IMG/VR virus record: IMGVR_UViG_3300030102_001177
Span: 1 to 21,227 of that record
Source of the DNA: a virus
Strand: one strand, 5' to 3'
DNA: 21,227 nucleotides
Part shown: piece after piece, positions 8,001 to 16,419 of the stretch
Position numbering within the stretch: the stretch's first letter is position 1
Layout of the letters: every line of letters begins with the position of its first letter
Translations under genes and position numbers: made by a program
The notes under the pieces: model-generated
The model's input: only the letters and a program-made list of their open reading frames with translations
The model's database searches: none
Told to the model about the DNA's origin: nothing

Positions 8001-10741
8001 AGGAAGTACTAGACGAAGGTACAACTAATTCACAGGTACTAATACATAGACAGATAGAAAGAATGGCTGACGGTAGCGAGTCACTTTATAAATTTATTAA
8101 AGAATTTTCCGAAAAATTAGCCAACGAAATTTTTGACAATAAATTAAACTCATTTGACTATAAAAAAGTACAAGCTGCAATCTTACGTAAATCTGAAGAG
8201 TTATATTCTAGAGTAAATGCTGACGTAGCAGAGGGTACAAACAAGAATTTTATGTCTTATTTTGATCCTAAACGAAAGGATAATTACATAGATTATATGA
8301 CTGATGGTAACCAAGTTGTTACTGGTACGCCAGAACAAAAGGTTGCTTTGGAGATGGTTATACAAACATTGTCTAAAAGAGCTTCTCTATACGCTACAGG
8401 AGCACTAGAACTACCTCCAGGGGCAGCTGGTGTTCGTCAAATGCAACACGCCAACAAATCGCTTGTACTAGCCTTAAAAGAGTACAAGAAGATGAGCTAC
8501 ATGGCAGGTAGTACACTAGAAAGATTTAAAAACAAACTTATGCCAGAGGATGCTAGAAAACTTATAGAAGGTGAATTAGCTAGTATAGATGAGGCATATG
8601 ATGAGTTTTATAAAGAACTAGATAGAATAGCAAAAAATGGTAATAATGTAGAACGTACTACACTTATGGAAATACAAGCCTTATCTGGAGGTAGCGTGAC
8701 TACCCTTGATGATGCTTTGCAATGGGTTAAAGTAAGAACAAAAGGTGGTAGATACAAAGGTCAATCTTATAGATCTGGTATTAGAGAACAAGCTAAAGGA
8801 ATGTTTTATAATTCTGTATTAAGTAGTTTACGTACACCTATTAAAGCTATCGTTGGTACTAATTTTATTGCATTGTTACGTCCTTTTCAAACTTATGTAG
8901 GAGCTGCATTACAACGTAATAAGAAAGAAATGGTTATTGCTGCAGCACAGTTACATGGTATCAGTGAAATGTTTGCAGAAGGTTTTAAAATGTTTAGACA
9001 TAACTGGGATTTAGGTATAAACCGTAAAGCTCAAAGTTATGTTGGTAAATTTAACGTAGAAACAAATTCAGCAGAATTTAAACAATTAGGTAAATTTGTA
9101 GAAATGTATGGTACGGATTCTGAGAAAACGTATTATGCTATAGCTAATTTTATGTTAGATTTTAACAACTCACCTTGGGTACGTTATTCACAAAATGCTA
9201 TGGGTGCAGGTGACGCATTAGCTAGAACTTTAATTGGTAGGTTTGAAATGCGTATGAGAGCAGCTAGAAAAGCAATAGATGATGGTGTAGATCTTGATGA
9301 TGTAGTGGAAGTAGCAACTAGAACTGAAAAGAATTTTAGAGAACAAATATTTAAAAAAGACGCATATGATATGTGGGTTGTATCAGACAGAGCTGCAGCC
9401 CTAGCAGGTGACGAAACTGCCTTAACTAAACCATTAAGTGGTAATTTAAAAGGTTTAGAATCACTTTCATCAATAACTGGTTTTAAAAATTTCTTTCCAT
9501 TTGTGCGTACAGGTTTTAATGCGTTAGATTTAACATGGCAACATACCCCTGGATTAGCTAGATTCAATAAAAAATACAAAGATTTAATGGAATTTGCTAA
9601 TAATGGTGGTAAAAATGCTAAACAATTAGAGGTAGAGTACGGTATTAGAAAAGAAGATATACCTCAAGCTATAGCTTTAATGAAAGGTAGAGTAGCAACA
9701 GGTACTATGTTAAGTTTTATGGCGTTTACTGCTGCTGTAACAGGTAACATGACAGGTACACTACCATACGATAAAGAAACTAGAGATCACTGGAGAAACA
9801 ATAAAATACAACCTAACTCTTTTAAAATAGGTAACACTTACATATCTTATGGTGATATGGAACCATATAACACTATTTTATCTGCTGTTGCTAACGTAGC
9901 TGGTTATCAAAACTCGTTAGGAGAAGCAGTTAGAGATGATATGTTACAAAAAATACAATTTATGTTTGCTAGTGTAATAGTTGATAAATCTATGTTAGCA
10001 GGTGTTGACGATCTTGCTCAAGTATTTAGTGGTAATATCAGTGAAATACAATTAGGTAGAATAGCAGCAAAATTTGTTAGATCACAAGTACCTTATTCTG
10101 GTCTTATGGGTCAGTTAGGTAACTTAATGGATGAAAATGAAAGAATAACCAGAGGATTTTGGGAAACCACTATAAGAAGAGACATAGGATTTAAGTCATT
10201 TCTAGCTCCTAAGTACGATATACTAACTCCTGGAAATAAAGCTCAACGATTTACACCATATACTTCTAATCCATTGTTAAAACTATGGAACTCATTAAGT
10301 CCTGTTGCTATATCTTACGCTGCTGGAGATCCTGTAAAGGAAGCGTTGCAAAGTATTAGTTATAATTTACCAGAGGCTTTGAGAACTTGGAAAGGTGAGG
10401 AATTAAATTCTTTTGAACAATCTGAATTACAAAAATATTTAGCTGAAAGTAATTTATATGCTAGATTAAAGACACTTGTTACGAGTAAACAATGGAAAGA
10501 TGCTGTACAACAGTATAAAGATGATGGTTTACTTGCGAGAGAAGGTATGCGTCCTGTAGATCAACGGTTTTATTTACAAGTACAAAGTATATTTTTAAAC
10601 GAAAAGAAAAAAGCAATAACTAAATTACGTGCTAATAACCCTGATTTATATGCACGTATTAAAGATAGAGAACTTAGAAGGTTCTATAGTAAGAAAGGTA
10701 ACTATAACGTATTAAATGAATTAAAAAAACACGGAATTTAA
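5069..10741 (+). CDS. Internal virion protein, T7 gp16-like, with ADP-ribosyltransferase-like and metallopeptidase-like domains
   Basis: 1890 residues against about 1318 in T7 gp16. The N-terminus is acidic and Ala/Gln-rich and shows no transglycosylase motif. Residues about 400-610 resemble the ADP-ribosyltransferase domains of polyvalent phage proteins: FFH414GSG, then GNGFY445TVDD, then LGYGGIQY (581-587) and a closing 'VRVYWNPDTQIEL', which mirrors the family's 'GYDGI..Y...V.F.P.QI'. The usual third acidic residue is not obvious (Q586 or E593). Residues about 700-830 hold H738-E-L-W-H742, a zinc-protease HExxH, followed by NLDE795YFAE799, a plausible third ligand. Hydrophobic stretches occur near residues 1545-1567 and in the N-terminal 350. 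In T7 gp16 is ejected and spans the inner membrane, pulling in DNA. The gene starts 4 nt after the gp15-like stop. gp16 identity comes from size and order; domain calls come from motifs; targets are unknown. Confidence 0.75.
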   Translation: MNEEELMRLDNVEEQGETTVDDPERFTKYTTSEVNKHSEDSQALLEAAQRDQEAAAAIAQQEAQAAEGTNPQGLLPDGPVNFLGETAKGVYGGLTDAVESAGSFLDLTGDTISATANRIMGLNQSYGNNPFNFKEYRKAQELGIGGAQPGILNVPDRFQPETLSGYGDLVRGLSEFGFLLYATGGAAKVLKPATTLRKAAVIQNKIGKNLLAGAVKSKTPIISKLAQTRKGARFIKFLPKNTGKLSNIAFEGGVADLISSSSDYGNLANLIDEYAPWLPLSEFLSVDPDEDNPWTARIKTVFAGAGANIVAHYLIAFGKARFAAIRKRKSGASIDEANVHANGVLDERLKNEVRNEYKQREELKKDAAVDGRGIPPDPWEDHVVGNLDEELGKMYVHLTKGNLQDVIGNDIFFHGSGRGLPGDFPYYVRDGRRWSDDNLMGNGFYTVDDITVAADARPQGQGLTISMDASGKKKVMYRVNEREPVNFFDADKQFDFDGTDPEIAAFKRAGFLQERITDKGLELGPGLRNPEGNPEFVSAWPTEGSISYSDYVQRIKDEQLYPREEVTQVLDTIHSDLQELGYGGIQYTANHGEKTHKVRVYWNPDTQIELDKYRLRNTLDPDVSTDLPIFDSRGFGVRPPRKPWQTNIEAGRGLEGSRGAEYLINRLRKKFVIDGLDSTEVEAIEDFINMMGDRFFGDVSLSITNKLGVQGRFNFGNKLVEIRRQIFETGDFTQTMIHELWHTLSRYLPAKDVKKLGVEFKNRKAKWLAAGGKDVELFKKGRYTPSNYRYKNLDEYFAETMSDEFDMFMVNYDQLAPEGTFKRITQEVAIFVKDLYASVASRLGGSQTRRIFTNYRKQLYENMQRKYTLELEQQGYGGWDPFIDDDDFITTNLDEFDNAENKNGFKSPRAEDLENKAVQKGQEIGDPWFDEEGATYSDTFGSKQVDPDRNPNMFGEQDKTFVPDDNKDLQGKATRVVKEVLDEGTTNSQVLIHRQIERMADGSESLYKFIKEFSEKLANEIFDNKLNSFDYKKVQAAILRKSEELYSRVNADVAEGTNKNFMSYFDPKRKDNYIDYMTDGNQVVTGTPEQKVALEMVIQTLSKRASLYATGALELPPGAAGVRQMQHANKSLVLALKEYKKMSYMAGSTLERFKNKLMPEDARKLIEGELASIDEAYDEFYKELDRIAKNGNNVERTTLMEIQALSGGSVTTLDDALQWVKVRTKGGRYKGQSYRSGIREQAKGMFYNSVLSSLRTPIKAIVGTNFIALLRPFQTYVGAALQRNKKEMVIAAAQLHGISEMFAEGFKMFRHNWDLGINRKAQSYVGKFNVETNSAEFKQLGKFVEMYGTDSEKTYYAIANFMLDFNNSPWVRYSQNAMGAGDALARTLIGRFEMRMRAARKAIDDGVDLDDVVEVATRTEKNFREQIFKKDAYDMWVVSDRAAALAGDETALTKPLSGNLKGLESLSSITGFKNFFPFVRTGFNALDLTWQHTPGLARFNKKYKDLMEFANNGGKNAKQLEVEYGIRKEDIPQAIALMKGRVATGTMLSFMAFTAAVTGNMTGTLPYDKETRDHWRNNKIQPNSFKIGNTYISYGDMEPYNTILSAVANVAGYQNSLGEAVRDDMLQKIQFMFASVIVDKSMLAGVDDLAQVFSGNISEIQLGRIAAKFVRSQVPYSGLMGQLGNLMDENERITRGFWETTIRRDIGFKSFLAPKYDILTPGNKAQRFTPYTSNPLLKLWNSLSPVAISYAAGDPVKEALQSISYNLPEALRTWKGEELNSFEQSELQKYLAESNLYARLKTLVTSKQWKDAVQQYKDDGLLAREGMRPVDQRFYLQVQSIFLNEKKKAITKLRANNPDLYARIKDRELRRFYSKKGNYNVLNELKKHGI

Positions 10742-10753
10742 CATTGATTATCA

Positions 10754-13700
10754 ATGGCAGTTACAACTAAAAAAACCTTTCCTAACGCAGTGGGTACAAA
10801 TGGACAGTCAAGCACTGTCTTTTCCCCCGTTGAGGTACAACTAAATAACCAAGATGATCTAGATGTTTACGTTACATTATCGGGTGGTACTAGAGTGCTA
10901 CAGCTACGCCAGTCTACTGGTAGCACAGCTGTTGGCTCTGGTGTTAACAAACACCCACAAGTAAATGATACAACTGGATTATACTTCCCTGCCGTTTCAG
11001 CGGGTACAACTTTATACAACTACACGCTTTCCACTGATAATAATACAATCACATTTAGCACTGCCCTACCAAACGGTGCAGTAGTTTCTATTGAACGTAG
11101 AACTAGAGATGCAGACAGTAATTATACAACTTTTGCTAGTGGCAGCACCATAAGAGCCACAGATCTTAACAACTCATCAACTGAATCTAATTTTACAGCA
11201 CAAGAAGCTAGAAACAAAGCATTTACTATAGAAGGTGCCTTGTTTAGAGGAAATCAAGCAAGTACAAACTTTGTTACAACAGACCATATTGTAAATGGTA
11301 CTATTGTTGAAAATGACCTAGCAAACTCAGCTATAACTCAAAATAAATTAGCTAACAATTCTGTAGGAACTCCAGAACTAATTAATGGTTCTGTGACTTC
11401 AGATAAAATTTTAAACGGGACTATTGTCAATGCTGATATAAGTTCAAGTGCAGCAATAGATGCTTCAAAAATAGTATCTTCAACAAGTTCAGTAGCTGGT
11501 ACTATGTCAGCGTCTGATAAAGCAAAACTAGATGGCATACAGTCTGGGGCGACAGACGATCAGACAGCAAGTGAGATAAAAACATTGTTGCAATCAGATA
11601 AAATAACTAATTCTGAAATAGCAACAGGTACTTTAGACAGTAGGTATTTTACTGAAACAGAACTTACTGACGGTGCTCTTGATGGTAGATATTTTACTCA
11701 AACAGCATCAGACGCTAGATATTTTAACATAAGTTCTGGTGAGACAATTAAAGATGGCGATACATTTCCTGACAACGATACTACAATTGCTACAACTGCA
11801 GCTATTAATGACAGAATTATTGACCTTATAGACGATGTTGGTGGGTTTGATATTATACAAAGCGAGCAACATTTTCCTAACACGAACCCACAAGGGGTTA
11901 CAGGTCAAGCAGCTGTACTAAGTGTCAAAGCAGCCTCGACTAATTTAGTTCCTAGCGGTACAACTGTAACTATAAGTAATGGTAACTTAGCTAACAACGC
12001 TAATATTACTATAACTGGTGTTACCTCTACTATACCTACGGGTTTTGGATTCTTGGTAGAATCAACAAGTACAACACATACATATGCGTTTCACAGATTA
12101 GTACCAAATGCAACACAGGTTTCAACCGTTGCTGGTAAAGCTGTAGAAATAGGCAGATTAGGTACTGCTGATGCTGTAGCAGACATGGCAATACTTGGTA
12201 CAGCAGATGTTGTATCTGATTTAAACACTTTAGGTACTGCTGACGTTGTAGCTGATATGAACATGCTTGCTACATCTGATGTTATATCTGACATGAATAC
12301 GCTTGCAGTAACTGATGTTATCAATGACATGGATACTGTAGCTACTAATGTTGCTAACGTAAACAATGTTGGTACAAATATAGCAAAAGTTAACACTGTT
12401 GCAGCAGCAATAGGTGGTACACAAACATTTATTGTTACTGTACAAAATGTAGGTGGATCTAATTATTTCTTTATAGATGGTCAACAGGCACCAGTATTGA
12501 CTTTGGCTAGAGGTTTCACATACACATTTAATGTATCAGATAGTAGCAATAATAATCACCCTTTAAGGTTTAAAGACGGTAGTGGTAATAGTTATACAAC
12601 AGGAGTCACTGTAACTGGCAGCAACGGTTATTCTGGATCTACTGTAGTTATTGCTGTAGCAGCTAACGCACCTAGTTCATTACGTTATTACTGCACTGCA
12701 CATGGTAACGGTATGGGTAACACCATAACAGTTACTGATGATAACATAGGAATAGTTGCTGGATCTATCACAAACGTAAATGAAGTTGGTGACGATATTA
12801 CTAATGTAAATAGTGTTGCTACTTCTATAACAAACGTAAACACAGTAGCAAGTAACATATCTAATGTTAACAGTTTCTTTAGCGTATATCGTATTGGTGC
12901 AAACAACCCTACATCTAGCTTAGATACAGGTGACTTATTCTTTAATACCACATCTAACTCACTTAAGGTTTATACAGGTAGTGCTTGGGTAGATGGTGTC
13001 ACAGCTACAGGTAACTTTGCTGTTGTTACTGGTAACACATTTACTGGTAGTAACGTACATAACGACAACGTAAAGTCTATATATGGTACAGGGTCAGATT
13101 TACAAATTTATCACGATGGATCTAACTCTAGAATTAAAAACGCTACAGGTCACGTAGTTATTGATACTGATAGTTTAGATATTAATAATGCAGCAGATAA
13201 TGAAACTTTAGCTAAATTTGACCATAACGGAGCCGTAGAACTCTATTACGATGGCAGTAAAAAGTTTGAGTCAAAAAGTACGGGAGTTCAAGTTACTGGA
13301 GATGTGGATGCAACTGGAGTTCTTAGAGCAAAGGACATTGCTTTAACTGATGTAAGTCCAGCAGTTAATTTTATTGATAGTGACGATAGTCGTCAATACA
13401 GAGTAAATTCACAAAGTAGTAAATTTAATTTTACAGATGTTACAAATAATATTGATAGATTAGTCATAAATTCAGATGGTCATATTGACATTCCAGGTAG
13501 AATAGATGCTACTGGCGGTATTGCTGTAACAGGAAACATCACAGTTACAGGAACAGTTGACGGTGTAGATATAGCTGCACTTAACACAACAGTGGGAAAC
13601 ATATCTACTGAAGTTGTCAATGACAGTTCACCACAGTTGGGCGGCAACCTTGATACGAACGGTAAAAATATAGTATTTGGTGATAGTTCTGGATCTACCG

Positions 13701-15265
13701 TGAATAGATTAACATTCGGGGCTGGGACAGACCTTTCTATAAGGCATACGGGAACAGACACTATTTTTTCAAATGCTACTGGTGATCTATACATAAACAA
13801 CGCTGGAGCTAATAGTGATGACATTATCCTTAGTGCTAAAGATGATGTTTTAATTAAAGTACAAGATGGTGAAACTGCACTTAATTGCGTTGGTAATGGA
13901 GGTGTTGAACTCTTTTACGACAACGTAAAAAAGCTAGAGACAAAAGCTGGTGGGGTGCAAGTTCATGGAAACTTAATGCTTGATAGTGATAATGATAAAG
14001 CCATATTTGGTGCTGGTAATGATTTACAAATTTATCACGATGGTTCAAATAGCTATATAGCTGAAGGTGGTACTGGTGATTTAATTATCACATCAAATGC
14101 TATTAGACCTCGAACAGATACGTTTGTAGTGAACAATGCAGCTAATAATCAAAACATGATAACTGCTGCAAATGGTGATGCCGTAACCCTGTTTTTTGGT
14201 GGCAGTACAAAGTTTGTGACAACAAACTCAGGAATCAATGTTACTGGACAAGCTGATGTTGACAGTATTAATTGTACTGGTGAATTAGATTTAGTTGGTA
14301 ATCTAGATTTAAACTCTGACAGCCACAGAATTAAACTCGGAGCAGGGGATGATTTTCAAATATATCACGATGGTAGCAATAATTACATTACTACTAACAA
14401 TGGTGATATTAACATTACAACCACTGGTGATGATATAAGTTTAACTGCTGCTGATGATATATTTCTTAACCCTCAAGGTGGTGAAGCTGGAGTAAAAGTT
14501 TTTGGTAACGGAGCTGTAGATCTATTTTATGACAACGTTATAAAATTTCAGACTACAAGTACTGGAACATCTGCTTATGGAGAGTTAAATCATCATGCTG
14601 GAAGCTATGTAAATGCTAGTGGTGGTTATGTAAAAGTTAAACATGACTCAGGCAGGCTTACTCTTGGGGCTGGTGATGACTTACAAATTTATCACGATGG
14701 TTCATCGAGTTATTTAGATACTGCTGGTTCACTTCAAATTCATACAACTGAGTTATACATTAATAACGAAGCTAATTCAGAAAGAATGATTAGAGGTGTA
14801 CAAAATGCAGCAGCAGAGTTATATTACGATGGGGTTAAAAAGCTTGAAACACATTCTGCTGGCGTAAAGGTAAGTGATGGTAATCTTTATGTAGATAGAG
14901 ACAATGCCAAAGTAGTTATTGGAAATAATGATGACATACAGTTATATCACAATAATGGCAATAACCTTATTTATGCAGCTACAAACTCGGCTCTTTTAAT
15001 AGGAACAAACAATACTCATAGATGGACGTTTAATAATACTGGTGAATTTAAACCAGCCGCTAACAATACTTATGACATTGGTTCAACATCTGCCAGAGTA
15101 AGAAACATCTACACCAATGACCTTCACCTATCTAACGAAGGTTCATCTAATGATGTAGACCAAACTTGGGGTGACTGGACAATACAAGAAGGAGAATCAG
15201 ACTTGTTCTTAAAAAATAACCGTTCTGGTAAGAAGTATAAATTTAATTTAACGGAGGTTTCATAA
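10754..15265 (+). CDS. Tail fibre protein, T7 gp17-like N-terminus, with cupredoxin-like insert and long repeats
   Basis: 1503 residues against 553 in T7 gp17. Residues 1-160 match the T7-type fibre attachment domain that docks on the tail ('TTFASGSTIRATDLN' and neighbouring 'NFTAQEARNKAF' are typical). A shaft follows with 'DKAKLDGIQSGATDDQTASE' and 'D(S/G/A)RYF' repeats, then five 12-residue repeats (469-528). Residues 556-660 are cupredoxin-like: H602, then C647-T-A-H650-G-N-G-M654, the type-1 copper ligand set H, C, H, M. Four 10-residue 'ITNVN' repeats (670-708) follow, then about six long repeats centred on QIYHDG and LYYDG-KK. The end, 'WTIQEGESDLFLKN', is a C-terminus common in marine phage fibres. 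Host receptor binding is the inferred role. No clear Shine-Dalgarno precedes the ATG, which is 12 nt after the gp16-like stop. Confidence 0.88.
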   Translation: MAVTTKKTFPNAVGTNGQSSTVFSPVEVQLNNQDDLDVYVTLSGGTRVLQLRQSTGSTAVGSGVNKHPQVNDTTGLYFPAVSAGTTLYNYTLSTDNNTITFSTALPNGAVVSIERRTRDADSNYTTFASGSTIRATDLNNSSTESNFTAQEARNKAFTIEGALFRGNQASTNFVTTDHIVNGTIVENDLANSAITQNKLANNSVGTPELINGSVTSDKILNGTIVNADISSSAAIDASKIVSSTSSVAGTMSASDKAKLDGIQSGATDDQTASEIKTLLQSDKITNSEIATGTLDSRYFTETELTDGALDGRYFTQTASDARYFNISSGETIKDGDTFPDNDTTIATTAAINDRIIDLIDDVGGFDIIQSEQHFPNTNPQGVTGQAAVLSVKAASTNLVPSGTTVTISNGNLANNANITITGVTSTIPTGFGFLVESTSTTHTYAFHRLVPNATQVSTVAGKAVEIGRLGTADAVADMAILGTADVVSDLNTLGTADVVADMNMLATSDVISDMNTLAVTDVINDMDTVATNVANVNNVGTNIAKVNTVAAAIGGTQTFIVTVQNVGGSNYFFIDGQQAPVLTLARGFTYTFNVSDSSNNNHPLRFKDGSGNSYTTGVTVTGSNGYSGSTVVIAVAANAPSSLRYYCTAHGNGMGNTITVTDDNIGIVAGSITNVNEVGDDITNVNSVATSITNVNTVASNISNVNSFFSVYRIGANNPTSSLDTGDLFFNTTSNSLKVYTGSAWVDGVTATGNFAVVTGNTFTGSNVHNDNVKSIYGTGSDLQIYHDGSNSRIKNATGHVVIDTDSLDINNAADNETLAKFDHNGAVELYYDGSKKFESKSTGVQVTGDVDATGVLRAKDIALTDVSPAVNFIDSDDSRQYRVNSQSSKFNFTDVTNNIDRLVINSDGHIDIPGRIDATGGIAVTGNITVTGTVDGVDIAALNTTVGNISTEVVNDSSPQLGGNLDTNGKNIVFGDSSGSTVNRLTFGAGTDLSIRHTGTDTIFSNATGDLYINNAGANSDDIILSAKDDVLIKVQDGETALNCVGNGGVELFYDNVKKLETKAGGVQVHGNLMLDSDNDKAIFGAGNDLQIYHDGSNSYIAEGGTGDLIITSNAIRPRTDTFVVNNAANNQNMITAANGDAVTLFFGGSTKFVTTNSGINVTGQADVDSINCTGELDLVGNLDLNSDSHRIKLGAGDDFQIYHDGSNNYITTNNGDINITTTGDDISLTAADDIFLNPQGGEAGVKVFGNGAVDLFYDNVIKFQTTSTGTSAYGELNHHAGSYVNASGGYVKVKHDSGRLTLGAGDDLQIYHDGSSSYLDTAGSLQIHTTELYINNEANSERMIRGVQNAAAELYYDGVKKLETHSAGVKVSDGNLYVDRDNAKVVIGNNDDIQLYHNNGNNLIYAATNSALLIGTNNTHRWTFNNTGEFKPAANNTYDIGSTSARVRNIYTNDLHLSNEGSSNDVDQTWGDWTIQEGESDLFLKNNRSGKKYKFNLTEVS
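12158..12337 (+). repeat. Five tandem 36-bp / 12-residue repeats in the tail fibre
   Basis: Residues 469-528 of the fibre read as five copies of a 12-mer: LGTADAVADMAI, LGTADVVSDLNT, LGTADVVADMNM, LATSDVISDMNT, LAVTDVINDMDT. The period then shortens to 11 and 10 residues (VATNVANVNNV, GTNIAKVNTV). Regular Leu/Val/Met spacing suggests a helical or trimeric shaft segment; this structure is inference. Confidence 0.85.
12761..12877 (+). repeat. 10-residue 'ITNVN' repeats after the cupredoxin-like domain
   Basis: Residues 670-708 read as GSITNVNEV, GDDITNVNSV, ATSITNVNTV, ASNISNVNSF. The same 10-residue type appears just before the cupredoxin-like domain, so that domain seems inserted into one continuous repeat array. 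Confidence 0.8.
13069..15060 (+). repeat. Long tail-fibre repeats (QIYHDG / LYYDG modules)
   Basis: About six imperfect modules of roughly 85-110 residues. Each has a first half around 'GAGDDLQIYHDGSNSYI' and most have a second half around 'ELYYDGVKKLETxxxGVxV'. The first-half anchors fall at about 13103, 13736 (degenerate, SIRHTG), 14027, 14357, 14684 and 14939 (QLYHNN). A 20-nt sequence is identical in three copies at 13100-13119, 14024-14043 and 14681-14700, so homology is kept at DNA level as well as protein level. Confidence 0.85.
15251..15257 (+). promoter_or_regulatory. Strong Shine-Dalgarno for the gene at 15265
   Basis: ACGGAGG lies 7 nt before the ATG at 15265. It stands out because most genes in the window have no clear Shine-Dalgarno, and it lies within the last codons of the fibre gene. 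Confidence 0.7.
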
Positions 15266-15804
15266 TGCCAGTTCAATCACTTAATGGAAATGTAGTTCAA
15301 GTGCAACAAAGAACTACACAAGATACAGCAAATTACGCAAGTGTTAATTATCAAAATACAGATATATATACAGACATAACACTAAAATATAGCAACAGCA
15401 TGATTTTTATACAAACATATATAATATTTGGTGTAGGAAACCATGACGTTGCTATTGCTGGTAACTTTACTGATTCATTAACTAACTCAGGAACTACCGT
15501 TATAGCTCCACACAGTACAACTGGTGGTGATAACAACGGTAGTGGCGGTTCAAGAATGGCGGGTTACTTTGGTTTTGGTAGTTTTGCAGCTGAAAGCAAT
15601 GTTGACGACTGGTGGGTAGGTAATATGTTTGGACAGTATTTATATACGCCTGCTTCTGGTTCAACAAGTCAACGAAGAATATCTTTTGCAGTAAGAACAT
15701 CGCAAGGTTACAATTTTAGAATTAATATGGGTCAACGAAACCAAGCTGACCCAAGAGATGTTCGTTTAAGATCAAACATGACGCTTTGGGAGATAACAAG
15801 ATGA
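15265..15804 (+). CDS. Small fibre-associated or virion structural protein
   Basis: 179 residues, not assigned to a named family. It is Gly/Ser/Asn/Thr-rich and beta-like, starts 'MPVQSLNGNVVQVQQRTT' and ends 'LRSNMTLWEITR'. Proteins with this start and a closing 'TLWEI' are common beside fibre genes in marine phages and look like knob or decoration domains; that reading is inference. The ATG shares one base with the fibre stop (TAATG), preceded by the strong ACGGAGG, so it is probably made in good amount together with the fibre. It could form a separate fibre tip, analogous to phages that split the receptor-binding domain into its own gene. No signal peptide or membrane segment is seen. Confidence 0.6.
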   Translation: MPVQSLNGNVVQVQQRTTQDTANYASVNYQNTDIYTDITLKYSNSMIFIQTYIIFGVGNHDVAIAGNFTDSLTNSGTTVIAPHSTTGGDNNGSGGSRMAGYFGFGSFAAESNVDDWWVGNMFGQYLYTPASGSTSQRRISFAVRTSQGYNFRINMGQRNQADPRDVRLRSNMTLWEITR

Positions 15805-16106
15805 TTTTTACAAGAGTTGATGCGTTACAATCTTTAAGACCTCACTGCGAATTTTCTTGGGCAGGGACAGAGGTGTATTCAGAATTAAATTATATAAGCA
15901 CTGATACCCCTCCTACAGAGGCCGAGTTGGATGCTGAAGTAATTAAATTACAAACAGCTTACGATGCAGTTGAGTATCAAAGAAAACGTAAAGCAGAATA
16001 CCCAGATTGGGGTACTCAACTTGATTACATTTATCACAACGGGATAGACAAATGGAAAACAAACATAGTTGATCCTGTTAAAAACAAATATCCAAAACCA
16101 GAATAA
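15801..16106 (+). CDS. Small protein next to tail fibre, assembly-factor-like
   Basis: 101 residues from the ATG at 15801. I chose this start because it forms an ATGA overlap with the previous stop and GGGAG at 15788-15792 sits 8 nt upstream; the frame also opens at a TTG at 15786. The C-terminal half, 'YQRKRKAEYPDWGTQLDYIY' followed by HNGIDKWK, is a pattern common to small proteins encoded after tail fibres in marine phages and resembles fibre-assembly-type proteins ('YQ..R..AYP..GDQLD'). Acidic helix in the middle (TEAELDAEVIKLQTAYDAVE). Function in fibre folding or attachment is inference from context. Confidence 0.55.
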   Translation: MIFTRVDALQSLRPHCEFSWAGTEVYSELNYISTDTPPTEAELDAEVIKLQTAYDAVEYQRKRKAEYPDWGTQLDYIYHNGIDKWKTNIVDPVKNKYPKPE

Positions 16107-16107
16107 A

Positions 16108-16413
16108 ATGGCAATTACAAAAACTTGGGAAGTAAACACTCTAGAAAGAGAACTAGCTGACGGCTACGTTAAAAAAGTTATTTACCGTGTAAAAGGTATA
16201 GATGGTAGTGAAGAAAAAGCAAGAGCAACTGGTGAAGTAAATCTTGAAAAACCAGAAACACTTGTACCTTACAAAGATCTAACTGAGTCAACAGTACTTG
16301 GTTGGGTTAAAGCAAAACTTGGAACTGATGAAGTTACAGCTATTGAAAAATCTTTAGAAGATGAAATAGCACTTCTTAATACACCAGTTACAGCTACAGG
16401 AAAACCTTGGTAA
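16108..16413 (+). CDS. Conserved hypothetical phage protein
   Basis: 101 residues from the ATG at 16108, which follows the upstream stop by 1 nt; an in-frame ATG at 16069 would add 13 unlikely residues inside the previous gene. The sequence (MAITKTWEVNTLERELADGY at the start, then KVIYRVKG and a 'TVLGWVKAKLG' helix) is soluble, mixed alpha/beta, with no catalytic motif. I recognise it as a type recurrent after tail-fibre genes in marine podo- and myoviruses but know no function. The clean reading frame and tight spacing support it as a real gene. Confidence 0.65.
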   Translation: MAITKTWEVNTLERELADGYVKKVIYRVKGIDGSEEKARATGEVNLEKPETLVPYKDLTESTVLGWVKAKLGTDEVTAIEKSLEDEIALLNTPVTATGKPW

Positions 16414-16419
16414 TTATTT

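Noticed and set aside
9184-9579. Minus-strand open frame of 131 codons
   Set aside because: It lies wholly within the gp16-like gene, its composition is that of a shadow frame, and no gene in the window is on the minus strand. The other minus-strand frames were dropped for the same reason.
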